Positions 12,701 to 27,700 of a stretch of DNA of 64,000 bases are shown here, in pieces. The notes under the pieces were generated by a model, which did no database searches, was not told the DNA's origin, and worked only from the letters and a program-made list of their open reading frames with translations. Both the position numbers and the translations under genes were made by a program. The stretch covers positions 366,289 through 430,288 of the forward strand of contig JASEVX010000097.1 in assembly GCA_031761405.1 (NCBI GenBank). Direction: 5' to 3'. The stretch comes from Serripes groenlandicus. Its lineage: Eukaryota > Mollusca > Bivalvia > Cardiida > Cardiidae. Numbering within the stretch: the first letter of the stretch is position 1; the number at the start of each line of letters is the position of its first letter.

Positions 12701-15700
12701 CACATGTAAACAGAGACCAGAATATTGCCTTCCCATTGGTTCGTATACGCATGTTTCACTGTATATAGTAAAGTGACCTTTGGAGGTATTCATCATGCGA
12801 CAGCAACGGACAATATTAATAGAAGCGCATCCATTTCAAGACACTTCAAACGACACTTTACATGTAAATATGTGGAAATGATTGTATAGGTGCGCTGGCT
12901 TATAATTATACACATTAATATAAATACGCTTATATTGGTTTTCCAGAAGAACGACTTAATATATTTACTCTGATTACACCGTAGACCCAGGTACCCTGGC
13001 TCACAACCATTCTTACAGTGACCCGTTTGTGTGTTACATAGTTGTCCATCAGAACAATGACCACATGTAGATAGACAATGTTCTCCGTATGTTCCATAAA
13101 CACATTCTGAAATCAATATCAATCGGTTGGTGTAGGAAATCAAATGTCGGAATGTATGAAAACATTACTTAGTTAATGTTTTACAAAGAGGAGACAAAGA
13201 CAAACTTGTATTGACATACGTTAGTTCACTTTCTAGTCATATAACATAATTAAAGATAAATTGAAATGAAACACACCTTGAGCATAGAATATAACGCAAG
13301 TATATAATACGGACAACTACTATTGGCTGATCTAAATATAGAACCTATATGAAAACACAAAAACAAACGACCAGAAACAACTCGAGTGAAACACGATTAA
13401 GTCACACGTATATGCAACTTGTAATGTATAAATATATTTAAATCAAACTAGTTGATGACCAAAGCAAGTTCTTTATTTTTCAATAATCCATCAGCCGAAA
13501 TAAAGTGTCAATAGTCAAATAAGACATACAACGTAAAAGCAAATTTCCAAACATTATAATGCATATACAATTATACATGTATGTCGGTATTATCTGTTTA
13601 AATTTTATAAAAAAAAAACACCTTCTATACATCTATCTCCTTGGTATCCCGAGGCACATCCGGATGGGCAAGTTCCATCGGTGAGTAAACATGTTTCATT
13701 ATTTCCACAGTGACCGCATGCTTCTTTGCAGACCAAGCCGTATGTACCGTATTGGCATACTTAAATGATACAAAATGCGTCAGTTTGTAAAAAGCACGTT
13801 CATATGCCGTTTAATTCTTTCATACACGTATTGATGATTTATTTGAGAAGGAAACTAGTTTGACTTGAATATTAGGCGAAATGAAAAACACTTTTTGTAA
13901 GTTTCTTTAGAGATGGTTCCTTCGATGAAAATCAAAGAGGGCCTTGCACGCTATTAACTGAAAGTAATATTATATTACAAACAACGCAACCTGCGTATAA
14001 AGACTACCCATGGGAACACAACACAATGACATTTGTTCACAGATGGTCTTTAATTGATGGTAGCGATCATTTATGCAGAATATGAGTTATTTGAAAACTT
14101 AAAGTGTAAATGGTAAAGACATGGACTAAAGTGCTAAAGACCATCATGGAATAGCAATTCCCTGTTTATAGCAACCACACTTTTAGTTTCCCAGAATAGC
14201 CCTTCAATTAAAGATCACATGTAAATAAAGACCAGAATATTGCCTTCCCATTGGTTCTTATACACATGTTCCACTGTATGTAGTAAAGTGACCTTTGAAG
14301 GTATTCATCATGCGACAGCAACGGACAATATTAATAGAAGCGCATCCATCTTAAGACGCTTCAAACATCATTTTACATGTAGATATGTGGATATGATTGC
14401 ATATGTGCGCTGGCTTATAATTATACACATTAATATAAATACGCTTATATTGGTTTTCCAGAAGAACGACTTAAAATATTTACTCTGATTACACCGTAGA
14501 CCCAGGTACCCTGGCTCACAACCATTCTTACAGTGACCCGCTTGTGTGTTACATAGTTGTCCATCAGAACAATGACCACATGTAGATAGACAATGTTCTC
14601 CGTATGTTCCATCAACACATTCTGAAATCAATATCAATCGGTTGGTGTAGGAAATCAAATGTCGGAAATTATGAACAGATTACTTAGTAAATATTTTACA
14701 AAGAAAAGACAAAGACAAACTTGTATTGACATACTTTAGCTCACGTTATAGTCATATAACATAATTAAGATAAATTGAAATAAAACACACCTTGAGCATA
14801 GAAAATAACGCAAGTATGTAACACGGACAACTACTATTGGCTGATATAAATATAGAACCTATATGAAAACATGATAACAAAATAAACCAGAAACAACTCT
14901 TAATGAAACACGATTAAATCACACGAATAAGACACTTGTAATGTATATATATATTTAAATCAAACTAGTTGATGACCAAAGCAAGTTCTTTATTTTTCAA
15001 TAATCCATCAGCCGAAATAAAGTGTCAATAGTTAAATACATGTATGACATACAACGTAAAAACAAATTTCCAAACATTATATTATCTGTTTAATTTTATA
15101 AAAAAACAACCACCTTCTATACATATATCTCCTTGGTATCCCGAGGCACATCCGGATGGGCAAGTTCCATCGGTGAATAAACATGTTTCATTATTTCCAC
15201 AGTAACCGCATGCTTCTTTGCAGTCCAAGCCGTATGTACCGTATTGGCATACTTAAATGATACAAAATGCGTCAGTTTGTAAAACGCACGTTCAAATGCC
15301 GTTTAATTCTTTCATACACGTATTGATGATTTATTGAGAAGGAAACTAGTTTGACTTGAATATTAGGCGAAATGAAAAACACTTTTTGTAAGTTTCTGTA
15401 GAGATGGTTCCTTCGATGAAAATCAAAGAGGGCCTTGCACGCTATTAACTGAAAATAATATTATATTCCATAAAGTTCAACCTGCGTATAAAGACTACTT
15501 ATGGGACGACAACACTATGGTTTTTGTTCACAGATGGTCTTTAATTGAAGGTAGCGGTAATTTATGCAGAATATGAGTTATTTGGAAACTTAAAGTGTAA
15601 ATGTTAAAGACATGGACAGCTCTTTTCCAATGTGGTTTTATGTACAGGTTTGACTGTATAGAAATAACGTGCCATGCCCCTTTGATGTAAATTAGATACA

Positions 15701-18700
15701 CGTGATGTGATTCGGGATATATCAGTCCTAATGCAGTCGAATAAAGTTTATATATATGTATATGGTGCGATCGTGAATGTTTGTAATACACAATCTCTGT
15801 ATATAAATCAACCAACGAACATTCATGAGTCTGTAAGATAAGTTAAGATAAAATTGTTTATTAACGTGACATGTGTAAAGCATATTTTAGTTACTAATAT
15901 GATAAAAAGCAAAAAAAAAACCACATTCGGCCCATTGGGCTTATAAGTCACTGTTATTTGTATACATATATACATATATACATATTATGATATCAATTTG
16001 TATGACATATGGCTACACATAATCTGCGTTTGTGCTGTCTTTTGTACGATGTTTTCAAAAACCTATTGGGTGTAAACACTTTGAAAACGTCATTCAATGG
16101 AACCAAACTTTCCTTCAGTTATGCCTTCAATTAAGCGACTCTTGCAAAGCAAAGAACCCTCTATTTCGAGTGCAGTGGACCGAATTATGTGTACCTAGTC
16201 CGCGGTCAATTAACTTTAAACATTCAGATCGAGGGCTTGGCGTAAACGGTGGTAACTAAAATTGGTATTGTTTTACCAAGGTTAATCACCTCGCCATAAA
16301 GTCTTTATAAGCGTTAAATCATTTTGCTTTATAAATAATGGAAAATTTGGTGCCATTGCTCGTTCTGAGCAATGACACATAAATTTGCATTGTTTATAAA
16401 GGGGTCAACATTGCCACTAACACAGGGTTTTCAAAATAGGTTTATAGTTACAAACGTTTCATGCCAAGCCCTCGAAATTCAACTTGATCATGCTTGGATA
16501 GCTAATATTTGACGCCCCTTTGTCATGTTTGCGTACACATTTGTTCACGGGGAAACAGGAGCTTAAGTTCGAGGGCAATGTTCATTCAATGGTCACGTCA
16601 TTCTCCTTCGCAGAGTTGTCGTTCCTTACACTCACATACATGAATGTAATGAATCGATAGTGTTAGAGAATGTGTACATGTACATGTACGTACTACCATC
16701 GCTAGCATTGCAGTTTTTTTGTAATATATATAATTTTTATGTGAACATTATTTAAATTAAAAATATTGTTATATAACTTTATATTTTAGCTTGAAACTGT
16801 CTCATTATAGTGTTATAATTTCGAAAACATACTTGTGTTACAAATTCGAGTCTGATAGCCTTCAGCGCAGCCATTTTCGCACCATCCGGTCACGTGATTA
16901 CATGTCATGTTGTCTTGACAACGCCCACATTCTCGTTCACAATTCCTGCCGTAATATCCCTTGATGCACCCTTTAAAAACATTATTAGTTCGGCTATGAA
17001 ATAACATAAATAAGTTTATCAAGTAAGACAATTAAATGAATAAGTTCATTATAGAATATTGTCAGGCATCGTCAGTGTTTAGCGTGCATTCCTAGTAGTT
17101 TCATCGCTTTTAAAAGCACATGTATATCGGTTACATTACCATCAACCCATTCATCGCTAACCTTCCAGTAGAACCACGGTGGTTTTTCTGGCAACGATGC
17201 TTCAGTCGTAAGTTAGAGAAGACGATAGATTTAATAAAATGTTAACTGTACACTCTCTACAACGTACGTTATTCTTTCATACTATTGAATTTATTGATTA
17301 TCTTAAGACTCATTCAACCTTCAGATAAGTATATATTTGGAATACATAACTAAAACAATTTATAAAAAGAAGAAACCTCAGTGCACATGTATAGATACAC
17401 CTATAATTTGTTTATGAAATAGCACACTTAAACCAGTGTATCAAGTAAGAAACTGCTTTTAATAGTACATGTACATGTATCTCGGTTATAACACTACCAT
17501 CGTCATTCCTAGCTTAACGTCTAGTTCGACAATGATGCGTAATCATGACAATGATGCTTTAGTCAAAACAAAATGCTATCCCACGCAAACGCAATCGCCA
17601 AGAAGTGAAGACCTTTTTACTATTATAAAGTGTTTGCATAACTAGAACAGAAGCTACATTTAATTTAAAGTTAACTGCACACATTCGTATCTCTACAACA
17701 TTCACCATTCTTGTATTATACTGTACATTCGAACCTGTGCTAAAAACGATAATGGTATAGCAATTCCTTGTCTATAGCAACCGTCTTTTTATTTTCCCCA
17801 AAGACTCATGTTCTGTACGAATGGCCATGTAATTAAAGACCACATGTGAACAAAGACCAGATTGTTCACTTCTCATGTGTGGTCTTTAAAGACAGATTTT
17901 GGGGATTATCTAAAGACTCTTTCCTGCTTCAGATTAGTAGATATCTGGAATGCTTAACGAGACGAAATTAAAAAAAGAACAGAAATATCAGTTCAAATGT
18001 ATAAGAAATACCTCTATACACCTTCAGTTCACAAATTGTGAACACTCGTGTGATATTCACAAGCACTAATGAGACGAAACGTGCAGCCTTTGGGATAGGC
18101 AGCGTGTAATTCACGTAGAAAGTAGCCTCGGTTATAAATGTCTCCTCGTTAGAAAACCCGTCATGAATACTGTGTAGGTAAATGTAAATGCCTTGGTAAT
18201 GTTCTGAAAAAGAAATAAAGTCGCGCTGTGCGAAAACTCTATGTGCTACATCACAATGGAGGATGTGTGAGCGAGGGAAACGAGGCTACAATTCTTATTT
18301 TTTTGTCCGCAATAAAATCTTAATCTATTTCATTGCACGACAACAGAAGGCTAAGGTCAGTCTGTACGTATGTACAGAGGTGTATGATTATAAAATACCT
18401 TTCGATAGAGCTTTCACTGCCTGCCATTACTATCACTGGTAAGGTTGGTACATGATATGGGTCATACATGCCATTAATATCCCACTAGTAAGGTTGGCAC
18501 ATGACATCGGCCATGCATGCCATTAATATCCCACTAGTAAGGCTGGCACATGCCATCGGCCATGCATGCCATTAATATCCTACTGGTAAGGTATGCACAT
18601 GACATCTGTCATACATGCCATTAATATAAAAAACTTAATGTTGAATTGGGTCGTCTACATAACATACATAGAGAGGATCGAATATGATTTTACTGTTTAT

Positions 18701-21700
18701 TAACCAAAGATGCTATACTTTTGGAAGATTCACAGAAGAAAGAAATAGGTTCCCTTTTAATTGGTACAATAATAACAGAGAGCGCGATGTTTGTTTTTTA
18801 TTTCCTATTCAAATCTAACAATGTTATAACGATAAGAAAAGTAGCTATTTTCGTATCGAAAATCATTAAAATGTTCGACAATCAAAATCTTGCTTTAAAT
18901 CTTGATCAACATCATTTGTGATAATGATGTACCCATACAATATGCGTATTTTATCACATAACACTGCTTGTATCCGATCTAATATACCCATTACGTATTT
19001 CTTTATATGTAATATAACATGACCGAATCACTTTTTTTGTTTTCATCGGCGAATGTTTACAAAATGGCTGAGAACGTGTATCCGGTAAACACAAACGTCA
19101 CGATAGATGGACGTGGTAAAGGGATCATTATCGGTCATACACATATTTGTTTGTGTGATTAGTTAACAGTTTATTAAGTATTGGATGTTTGGACTATTTT
19201 CTGTCAGCGAAAAACCAAATATCTTTTTGTCATGCGTCATGTGATAAAACAAATCTGACATTCGTTGTCATTTCATTAAGTTTTATTAAACTCGTCCAAG
19301 AAATGTGTTATTGAGCTCACCAGAGGCTCGCTTAATACCATACTAAAACTTTATATGAAATGACAACTCATGTCAGATCCTATATATATTGTCATCTCTT
19401 GTTAAAATGTCACTCCATATTGAGGACAATTACTTTGCCTCATAGCTATGATAAAACTCTACTGCATTTATAACTGGATGTATCCAAGCCATCTTTTGAA
19501 AAGTGCATATCACTTGGAGTAAGTACTCTAGTATGAATTGATATGTACCTGATTTTCATATACAAATGTCCAATGAATGCTCTTTGGGAGTATGAAGATT
19601 TACACTCTCCATTGAAGATTCCTCTGTGTCTTAACCGTTTACATATACTATGGACACAGTATTTGAGCCGTTCTACGAGAAAACAAACATTATTATCTCT
19701 GCGTAATGTGTCGACCGAGATCAGCCTGCTTAGTCCATGCAGTTTAATCCGGGCCGACACATTCCGTCTCAGGGGGATAGAAGTATATAGTAATGTTTCC
19801 TGAAACAGAAAATCCACGGGAGGCGAAAAGTGTCTGTCCGGGTTAGCCTGCACGGCATGCTTAGGCTGATCCGGATCGATACTTTAAGCAGAGTCCACAA
19901 TGTTAGTTTTCTCGCAGGACGGCTCATATTTGTTTATATATAAATATATATAATGTATTGTATTGTGGGTCTGAGGCATTTGTTTACAAATAAAACTTCT
20001 GTATTCTGTATTCTAAAACCCCATTGGTTGCTGAGAAATAGCACGTACACGAATACTGGCATATAGCACATTGTATAAGAACTAAAAGGTCACAACTCTG
20101 TACAAACCGTCCATCTGGAGTGCCCGTACGATATGCAAACAATCCTCTAAGTTAGGGAGCTTATAATTTCATTTGTAAAGAATCATGATTTCCAATCGCA
20201 GGTCGGCTATTGACAGGAATTATGTTCCGACAATGAACTAAACAGTATATGTAAGACGGTAGCTAGTAGCCTATACATATTTGTTTGTATGTTATTTTAA
20301 TATAATTTAACAATGCAGTCAACACCTTCTCAGTTATATCACGGCGTTTTCTTGATAAGTTACCAGTGCTCCTGGTCCATTTATCCTGACACCAATGAGT
20401 TTTGGGCGACAATCTGGAGCGCCAAGGAGGTAAAGTCATTACTAGCGTTTTTAAAGTGATTGGCAAGGCCTCCTATAAAGAGTCTGATGCGAGAAAGTCA
20501 CGTAGGTTATCTGTCTGAATTAAATTAATTGTACACCGTACATAATTCCAGCTGAGGTCGTAATCAAAGAAAGAATGTACACATATACGTACGTCCATAC
20601 AGATGGTCTTGTCTCCCTTCCACAATGATACGATCTATAATATAGTCTTTCCCCAGATCTAACTGATACCATGCGTTGAAGTCATGATATGTGGCAGCAC
20701 AACAATCGCAGGCTTCGACATTAGGCGAAGTAACACCATCTATTGCCTTCTCTTTTTCCCACGTTGGTTGGTAGCTGCTTGAAGTTATCACTTTATTTCT
20801 TGATATCAATTGAGAGTCAGGAAGAACTGAAACTTTTTTTTCAAATAGATAAACATAAAGTGCTGTAAAATCGCGTTTGGTAATTTGTCTTCACAATTTC
20901 AGATTAACCTTTATGTTTGAATCATAACATGAACACTTTCATAAATGAATCCACGATTTAAAAAAAAAGAAGATATATCAATTTGATTTAAATATATCAA
21001 AATATATTTTATTTATAAATGGTGAGAACATTCAAATATCCCAAATTAAGACGGTACCAAACACTGTTGATGGAGTGTACATTTTTGCTTCCAAAGGTAA
21101 TTAAAGGCTTTAGCGAATAATGCAGATTCAGGTGTTTTTCATGAAATCTGCATTGTTTGCCACTAAGACATTCAATTTTACCAAAATTCCAGCTGAATAA
21201 AAAAACGTGCCTGTCCAATTTATAACATCGAAGATTCGACTTAGTGGAGTTCGGCAGTGAAAGAGATTAATTGTTACATTTTATTAAGCTGTGTGAAGTT
21301 AGCTAAACATACGACATTCGACATTCGACATTCAAAAGTTGGAAAAAAAAACGAATGTCGTGCTGGCACGACATTCGACATTCGACATTCAAAAGATGAA
21401 AAAAAAACAACGAATGTCGTGCTGGCACGACATTCGACATTCGACATTCAAAAAATAAAACTTCAAAAAATTGAATGTCGTGCTGGCACGACATTCGACA
21501 TTCGACATTCAAAAGTTGGAAAAAAAAACGAATGTCGTGCTGGCACGACATTCGACATTCGACATTCAAAAGATGAAAAAAAAAAAACGAATGTCGTGCT
21601 GGCACGACATTCGACATTCGACATTCAAAAAATAAAACTTCAAAAAATTGAATGTCGTGCTGGCACGACATTCGACATTCGACATTCAAAAGTTGAAAAA

Positions 21701-24700
21701 AAAAACGAATGTCGTGCTGGCACGACATTCGACATTCGACATTCAAAAAATAAAACTTCAACAAATTGAATGTCGTGCTGGCACGACATTCGACATTCGA
21801 CATTCAAAAGTTGAAAAAAAAAAACCGAATGTCGTGCTGGCACGACATTCGACATTCATAAAAATAAAACTTCAAAAAATTGAATGTCGTGCTGGCACGA
21901 CATTCGACATTCGACATTCAAAAGTTGAAAAAAAAAAACGAATGTCGTGCTGGCACGACATTCGACATTCGACATTGAAAAGTTGAAAAAAAAAAACCGA
22001 ATGTCGTGCTGGCACGACATTCGACATTCGACATTCAAAAAATAAAACTTCAAAAAATTGAATGTCGTGCTGGCACGACATTCGACATTCGACATTCAAA
22101 AGTTGAAAAAAAAAACGAATGTCGTGCTGGCACGACATTCGACATTCGACATTCAAAAAATAAAACTTCAACAAATTGAATGTCGTGCTGGCACGACATT
22201 CGACATTCGACATTCAAAAGTTGAAAAAAAAAAACCGAATGTCGTGCTGGCACGACATTCGACATTCATAAAAATAAAACTTCAAAAAATTGAATGTCGT
22301 GCTGGCACGACATTCGACATTCGACATTCAAAAGTTGAAAAAAAAAAACGAATGTCGTGCTGGCACGACATTCGACATTCGACATTGAAAAGTTGAAAAA
22401 AAAAAACCGAATGTCGTGCTGGCACGACATTCGACATTCGACATTCAAAAAATAAAACTTCAAAAAATTGAATGTCGTGCTGGCACGACATTCGACATTC
22501 GACATTCAAAAGTTGAAAAAAAAAACGAATGTCGTGCTGGCACGACATTCGACATTCGACATTCAAAAAATAAAACTTCAAAAAATTGAATGTCGTGCTG
22601 GCACGACATTCGACATTCGACATTCAAAAGTTGGAAAAAAAAACGAATGTCGTGCTGGCACGACATTCGACATTCGACATTCAAAAGTTGAAAAAAAAAA
22701 CGAATGTCGTGCTGGCACGACATTCGACATTCGACATTCAAAAAATAAAACTTCAACAAATTGAATGTCGTGCTGGCACGACATTCGACATTCGACATTC
22801 AAAAGTTGAAAAAAAAAAACCGAATGTCGTGCTGGCACGACATTCGACATTCATAAAAATAAAACTTCAAAAAATTGAATGTCGTGCTGGCACGACATTC
22901 GACATTCGACATTCAAAAGTTGAAAAAAAAAAACGAATGTCGTGCTGGCACGACATTCGACATTCGACATTGAAAAGTTGAAAAAAAAAAACCGAATGTC
23001 GTGCTGGCACGACATTCGACATTCGACATTCAAAAAATAAAACTTCAAAAAATTGAATGTCGTGCTGGCACGACATTCGACATTCGACATTCAAAAGTTG
23101 AAAAAAAAAAACGAATGTCGTGCTGGCACGACATTCGACATTCGACATTCAAAAAATAAAACTTCAAAAAATTGAATGTCGTGCTGGCACGACATTCGAC
23201 ATTCGACATTCAAAAGTTGGAAAAAAAAACGAATGTCGTGCTGGCACGACATTCGACATTCGACATTCAAAAGTTGAAAAAAAAAACCGAATGTCTTGCT
23301 GGCACGACATTCGACATTCGACATTCAAAAGTTGAAAAAAGATCTCAAGGGAGTGGAACAACGGCCTTAAGGCGGATTTCACCCGAGTCTGCCGCGTGTA
23401 TTACGGGGAGCACTTAGGCCTACAAGCCCTTGACACGGGAGTCGAACAAAAAAAAAATCACAATGGAGTGGAACACTTTTTTTTTTTCTTACGGGCGTGG
23501 AACAACGGCCTTAAGGCGGATTTCTACTCGAGTTTGCTGCGTGTATTACGTGGAGCACTTTGGCCTACAAATCCTTGTCACGGCAGTCGAACAAAAAAAA
23601 AGATCACAATGGAGTGGAACACTTTTATTTTTTTTCTTACGGGCGTGGAACAACGGCCTTAAGGCGGATTCCTACTCGAGTCTGCTGCGTGTATTACGGG
23701 GAGCACTTGGGCCTACAAGCCCTTGTCACGGCAGTCGAACAAAAAAAAATCACAATGGAGTGGAACACTTTTTTGTTTTTGTTTCGGGCGTGGAACAACG
23801 GCCTTAAGGCGGATTTCTACCGGAGTCTGCTGCGTGTTTTACGGGGAGGACTCTGCTGCTAGTCGGGGAAATGTAAGCCGGGGCCGCATACTCTTTAAGG
23901 CAGGTCCCGTAGTCTACCCGCGCTTACGGCGAAGTGCTGAGCTTTGTTTTACGCTAGCACTCCGCTGCTAGTAGGGGAAATGTGCGCCGGTGCCGCACAT
24001 GATATACGGCCGGTCCCGCAGTCTAGCCGCGATTAAGTGCTGAGCCTTGATTTAGGCGAGCAATCGGCTGCTAGTAGGGGAAATGTGAGCCCGGGTCGCA
24101 TTCGCTATAAGGCAGGCCCTGCAGTCTACATTCGACATTCAAAAACTTTAATAAATCAAATGTCGTGCTGGCACGACATTCGACATTCGACATTCAAAAA
24201 TTAAAACTTTAAAAAATACGAATGTCGTGCTGGCACGACATACGACATTCGACATTCAAAAGTTGAAAAAAAACGAATGTCGTGCTGGCACGACATTCGA
24301 CATTCGACATTCAAAAGTTGAAAAAAACAACGAATGTCGTGCTGGCACGACATTCGACATTCGACATTCAAAAGTTGAAAAAAAAAAAATCGAATGTCGT
24401 GCTGACACGACATTCGACATTCGACATTCAGAAATAAAACTTCAAAAGTTGAAAAAAAAACGAATGTCGTGCTGGCACGACATACGACATTCGACATTCA
24501 AAAATTAAAAAAAAATCTCAACGGAGTGGAACAACGGCCTTAAGGCTGATTTCTACCCGAGTCTGCCGCGTGTATTACGGGGAGCTCTTGGGCCGATAGC
24601 CCTTGTCACGGGAGTCGAAAAAAAAATCACAATGGAGTGGAACACTTTTATTTTTTTCTTACGAGCGTGGAACGACGGCATTAAGGCGGATTTCTACTCG

Positions 24701-27700
24701 AGTATGCTGCGTGTATTACGGGGAGCACTTGGGCCTATTAGCCCTTGTCACGGTAGTCTAAGAAAAAAAAATCACAATGGAGTGGAACACTTTTATTTTT
24801 ATTACAGGTCCCGCAGTCTACCCGCGCTTACGGCGAAGTGCAGAGCTTTGTTTTACGCTAGCACTCCGCTGCTTGTAGGGGAAATGTGAGCCCGGGTCGC
24901 ATACGCTATAAGGCAGGCCCTGCAGTCTACATTCGACATTGGAAATTCAAAAACGAATGTCGTGCTGGCACGACATTCGACATACGACATTCAAATATTA
25001 AAACTTTAAAAAATCGAATGTCGTGCTGGCACGGGACAGCTACCAGGGCCGTAAGTCGAATTTCTACCCCAATTTACCGCATAATTTAAAGGTAGCACTC
25101 GGTCCTAGGCTTAGTCAAGGCAGTCGAAGCCCGAACATTTCACAATGGAGTGGAACACTTTTTTTATTTTTTTACGGGACAGCTACCAGGGCGTAAGTCG
25201 AATTTCTACCCGAATTTACCGCGTAAAATCTTACGGGAGTGGAACAACGACCTTAAGGCGGATTTCTACCCGAGTGTGCCGCGTGTATTACGGGGAGTAC
25301 TTGGGCCTACAAGCCATTGTCACGGGAGTCGAACAAAAAAAAATCACAATGGAGTGGAACACTTTTTTTTTTTTCTTACGGGCGTGGAACAACGGCCTTA
25401 TTTGCTACAAGGCAGTCCCGCCGTTAGAACTTGCGCTGACAGTAAAGTGCTCTTCTTGTCTCAAAGCAGCACTCTGCATATGGCTGGGGAAATGTGCGCT
25501 GGGGCCGAATTTGCAATAAGGCAGTCCTGCCGATGAATCCAGCGCTGAAGGCGAAGTCCTCGCCTTGTTTTAGAGGCGTATGGCCGAGGAAATGTGCGCT
25601 GAGGCCGAATTTGCTAAAAGGAAGTCCTGCTGTTTACCCACGCTGACGGCGAAATCATCGCCTTGTTTCCAGACAGCACTCTGCGTATGCCTCGGGAAAT
25701 GTGCGCCGGGGCCGAATTTGCTACAAGGCAGTCCCGCCGTTAGAATCCGCGCTGACGGCGAAGTGCTCCCCTTGTTTCAAGGCAGCACTCCGCATATGAC
25801 TGGGGAAATGTGCGCTGGGCCCTGATTTGCTACAAGGCAGTCCCGCCGTTAGAACCCGCGCTGCCGGCGAAGTGCTCTCCTAGTTTCAAGGCAGCACTCC
25901 GCATATTGCTGGGAAAATGTGCGTTGGGGCCTGATTTGCCGTATAGCATATGCGGCCCAGGCGCACATTTCCCCTACTAGCAGCGGAGTGCTAGCGTAAA
26001 AGTAGGTTCAGCACTACGTCGTTGTTCCACGCCCGTAAGAAAAAAAAAAGTGTTCCACTCCATTGTGATTTTGTTTTTCGACTGTCGTGACAAGGGTTTG
26101 TAGGCCCAAGTGCTCCCCGTAATACACGCAGCAGACTCGGGTAGAAATCCGCCTTAGGCCGTTGTTCCACGCCCGTAAGAAAAAAAAATAAAAGTGTTCC
26201 ACTCCATTGTGATTTTTGTTTTGTTCGACTCCCCTGACAAGGGCTTGTAGGCCCAAGTGCTCCCCGTAATACACGCGGCAGACTCGGGTAGAAATCCGCC
26301 TTAAGGCCGTTGTTCCACTCCCGTGAGATCTTTTTTCAACTTTTGAATGTCGAATGTCGAATGTCGTGCCAGCACGACATTCGATTTGTTGAAGTTTTAT
26401 TTTTTGAATGTCGAATGTCGAATGTCGTGCCAGCACGACATTCGGTTTTTTTCCAACTTTTGAATGTCATGACTATAAGAGCTCTAGTACCGAGTGCTCC
26501 CTTGAATTACGCGGTAAACTCGGGTAGAAATTCGACTTACGGCCCAAGTGTTCCACTCCATTGTGAAATGTTCGGGCTTCGACTGCCTTGACTATGGCCT
26601 CTAGGACCGAGTGCTCCCTTTAAATTATGCGGTAAATTCGGGTAGAAATTCGACTTACGGCCCTGGTAGCTGTCCCGTGAAAAAAAAAAAAAAAGTGTTC
26701 CACTCCATTGTGAAATGTTCGGGCTTCGACTGCCTTGACTATGGCCTCTAGGACCGAGTGCTCCCTTTAAATTATGCGGTAAATTGGGGTAGAAATTCGA
26801 CTTACGGCCCTGGTAGCTGTCCCGTGCCAGCACGACATTCGATTTTTTAAAGTTTTAATATTTGAATGTCGTATGTCGAATGTCGTGCCAGCACGACATT
26901 CGTTTTTGAATTTCCAATGTCGAATGTAGTCTGCAGGGCCTGCCTTATAGCGTATGCGACCCGGGCTCACATTTCCCCTACTAGCAGCCGATTGCTCGCC
27001 TAAATCAAGGCTCAGCACTTCGCCTTAAGCGCGGATAGACTGCGGGACCGGCCGTATATCATATGCGGCACCGGCGCACATTTCCCCTACTAGCAGCGGA
27101 GTGCTAGCGTAAAACAAAGCTCTGTACTTTGCCGTTAGCGCGGGTAGACTGCGGGACCTGCCTTAAAGAGTATGCGGCCCCGGCTTACATTTCCCCGACT
27201 AGCAGCAGAGTGCTCCCCGTAAAACACGCAGCAGACTCGGGTAGAAATCAGCCTTAAGGCTGTTGTTCCTCGCCCGAAACAAAAACAAAAAAGTGTTCCA
27301 CTCCATTGTGATTTTTTTTTTTTCGACTGCCGTGACAAGGGCTTGTAGGCCCAAGTGCTCCCCGTAATACACGCAGCAGACTCGAGTAGGAATCCGCCTT
27401 AAGGCCGTGGTTCCACGCCCGTAAGAAAAAAAATAAAAGTGTTCCACTCCATTGTGATCTTTATTTTTTGTTCGACTGCCGTGACAAGGGTTTGTAGGCC
27501 CAAGTGCTCCACGTAATACACGCAGCAGACTCGAGTAGAAATCCGCCTTAAGGCCGTTGTTCCACGCCCGTAAGAAAAAAAAAAGTGTTCCACTCCATTG
27601 TGATTTTTTTTGTTCGACTCCCGTGACAAGGGCTTGTAGGCCTAAGTGCTTCCCGTAATACACGCGGCAGACTCGGGTGAACTCCGCCTTAAGGCCGTTG

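Noticed and set aside
16032..16259. 75-codon plus-strand ORF with several cysteines
   Set aside because: No homology recognised, opposite strand to the gene, and it overlaps an inverted repeat in an intron.
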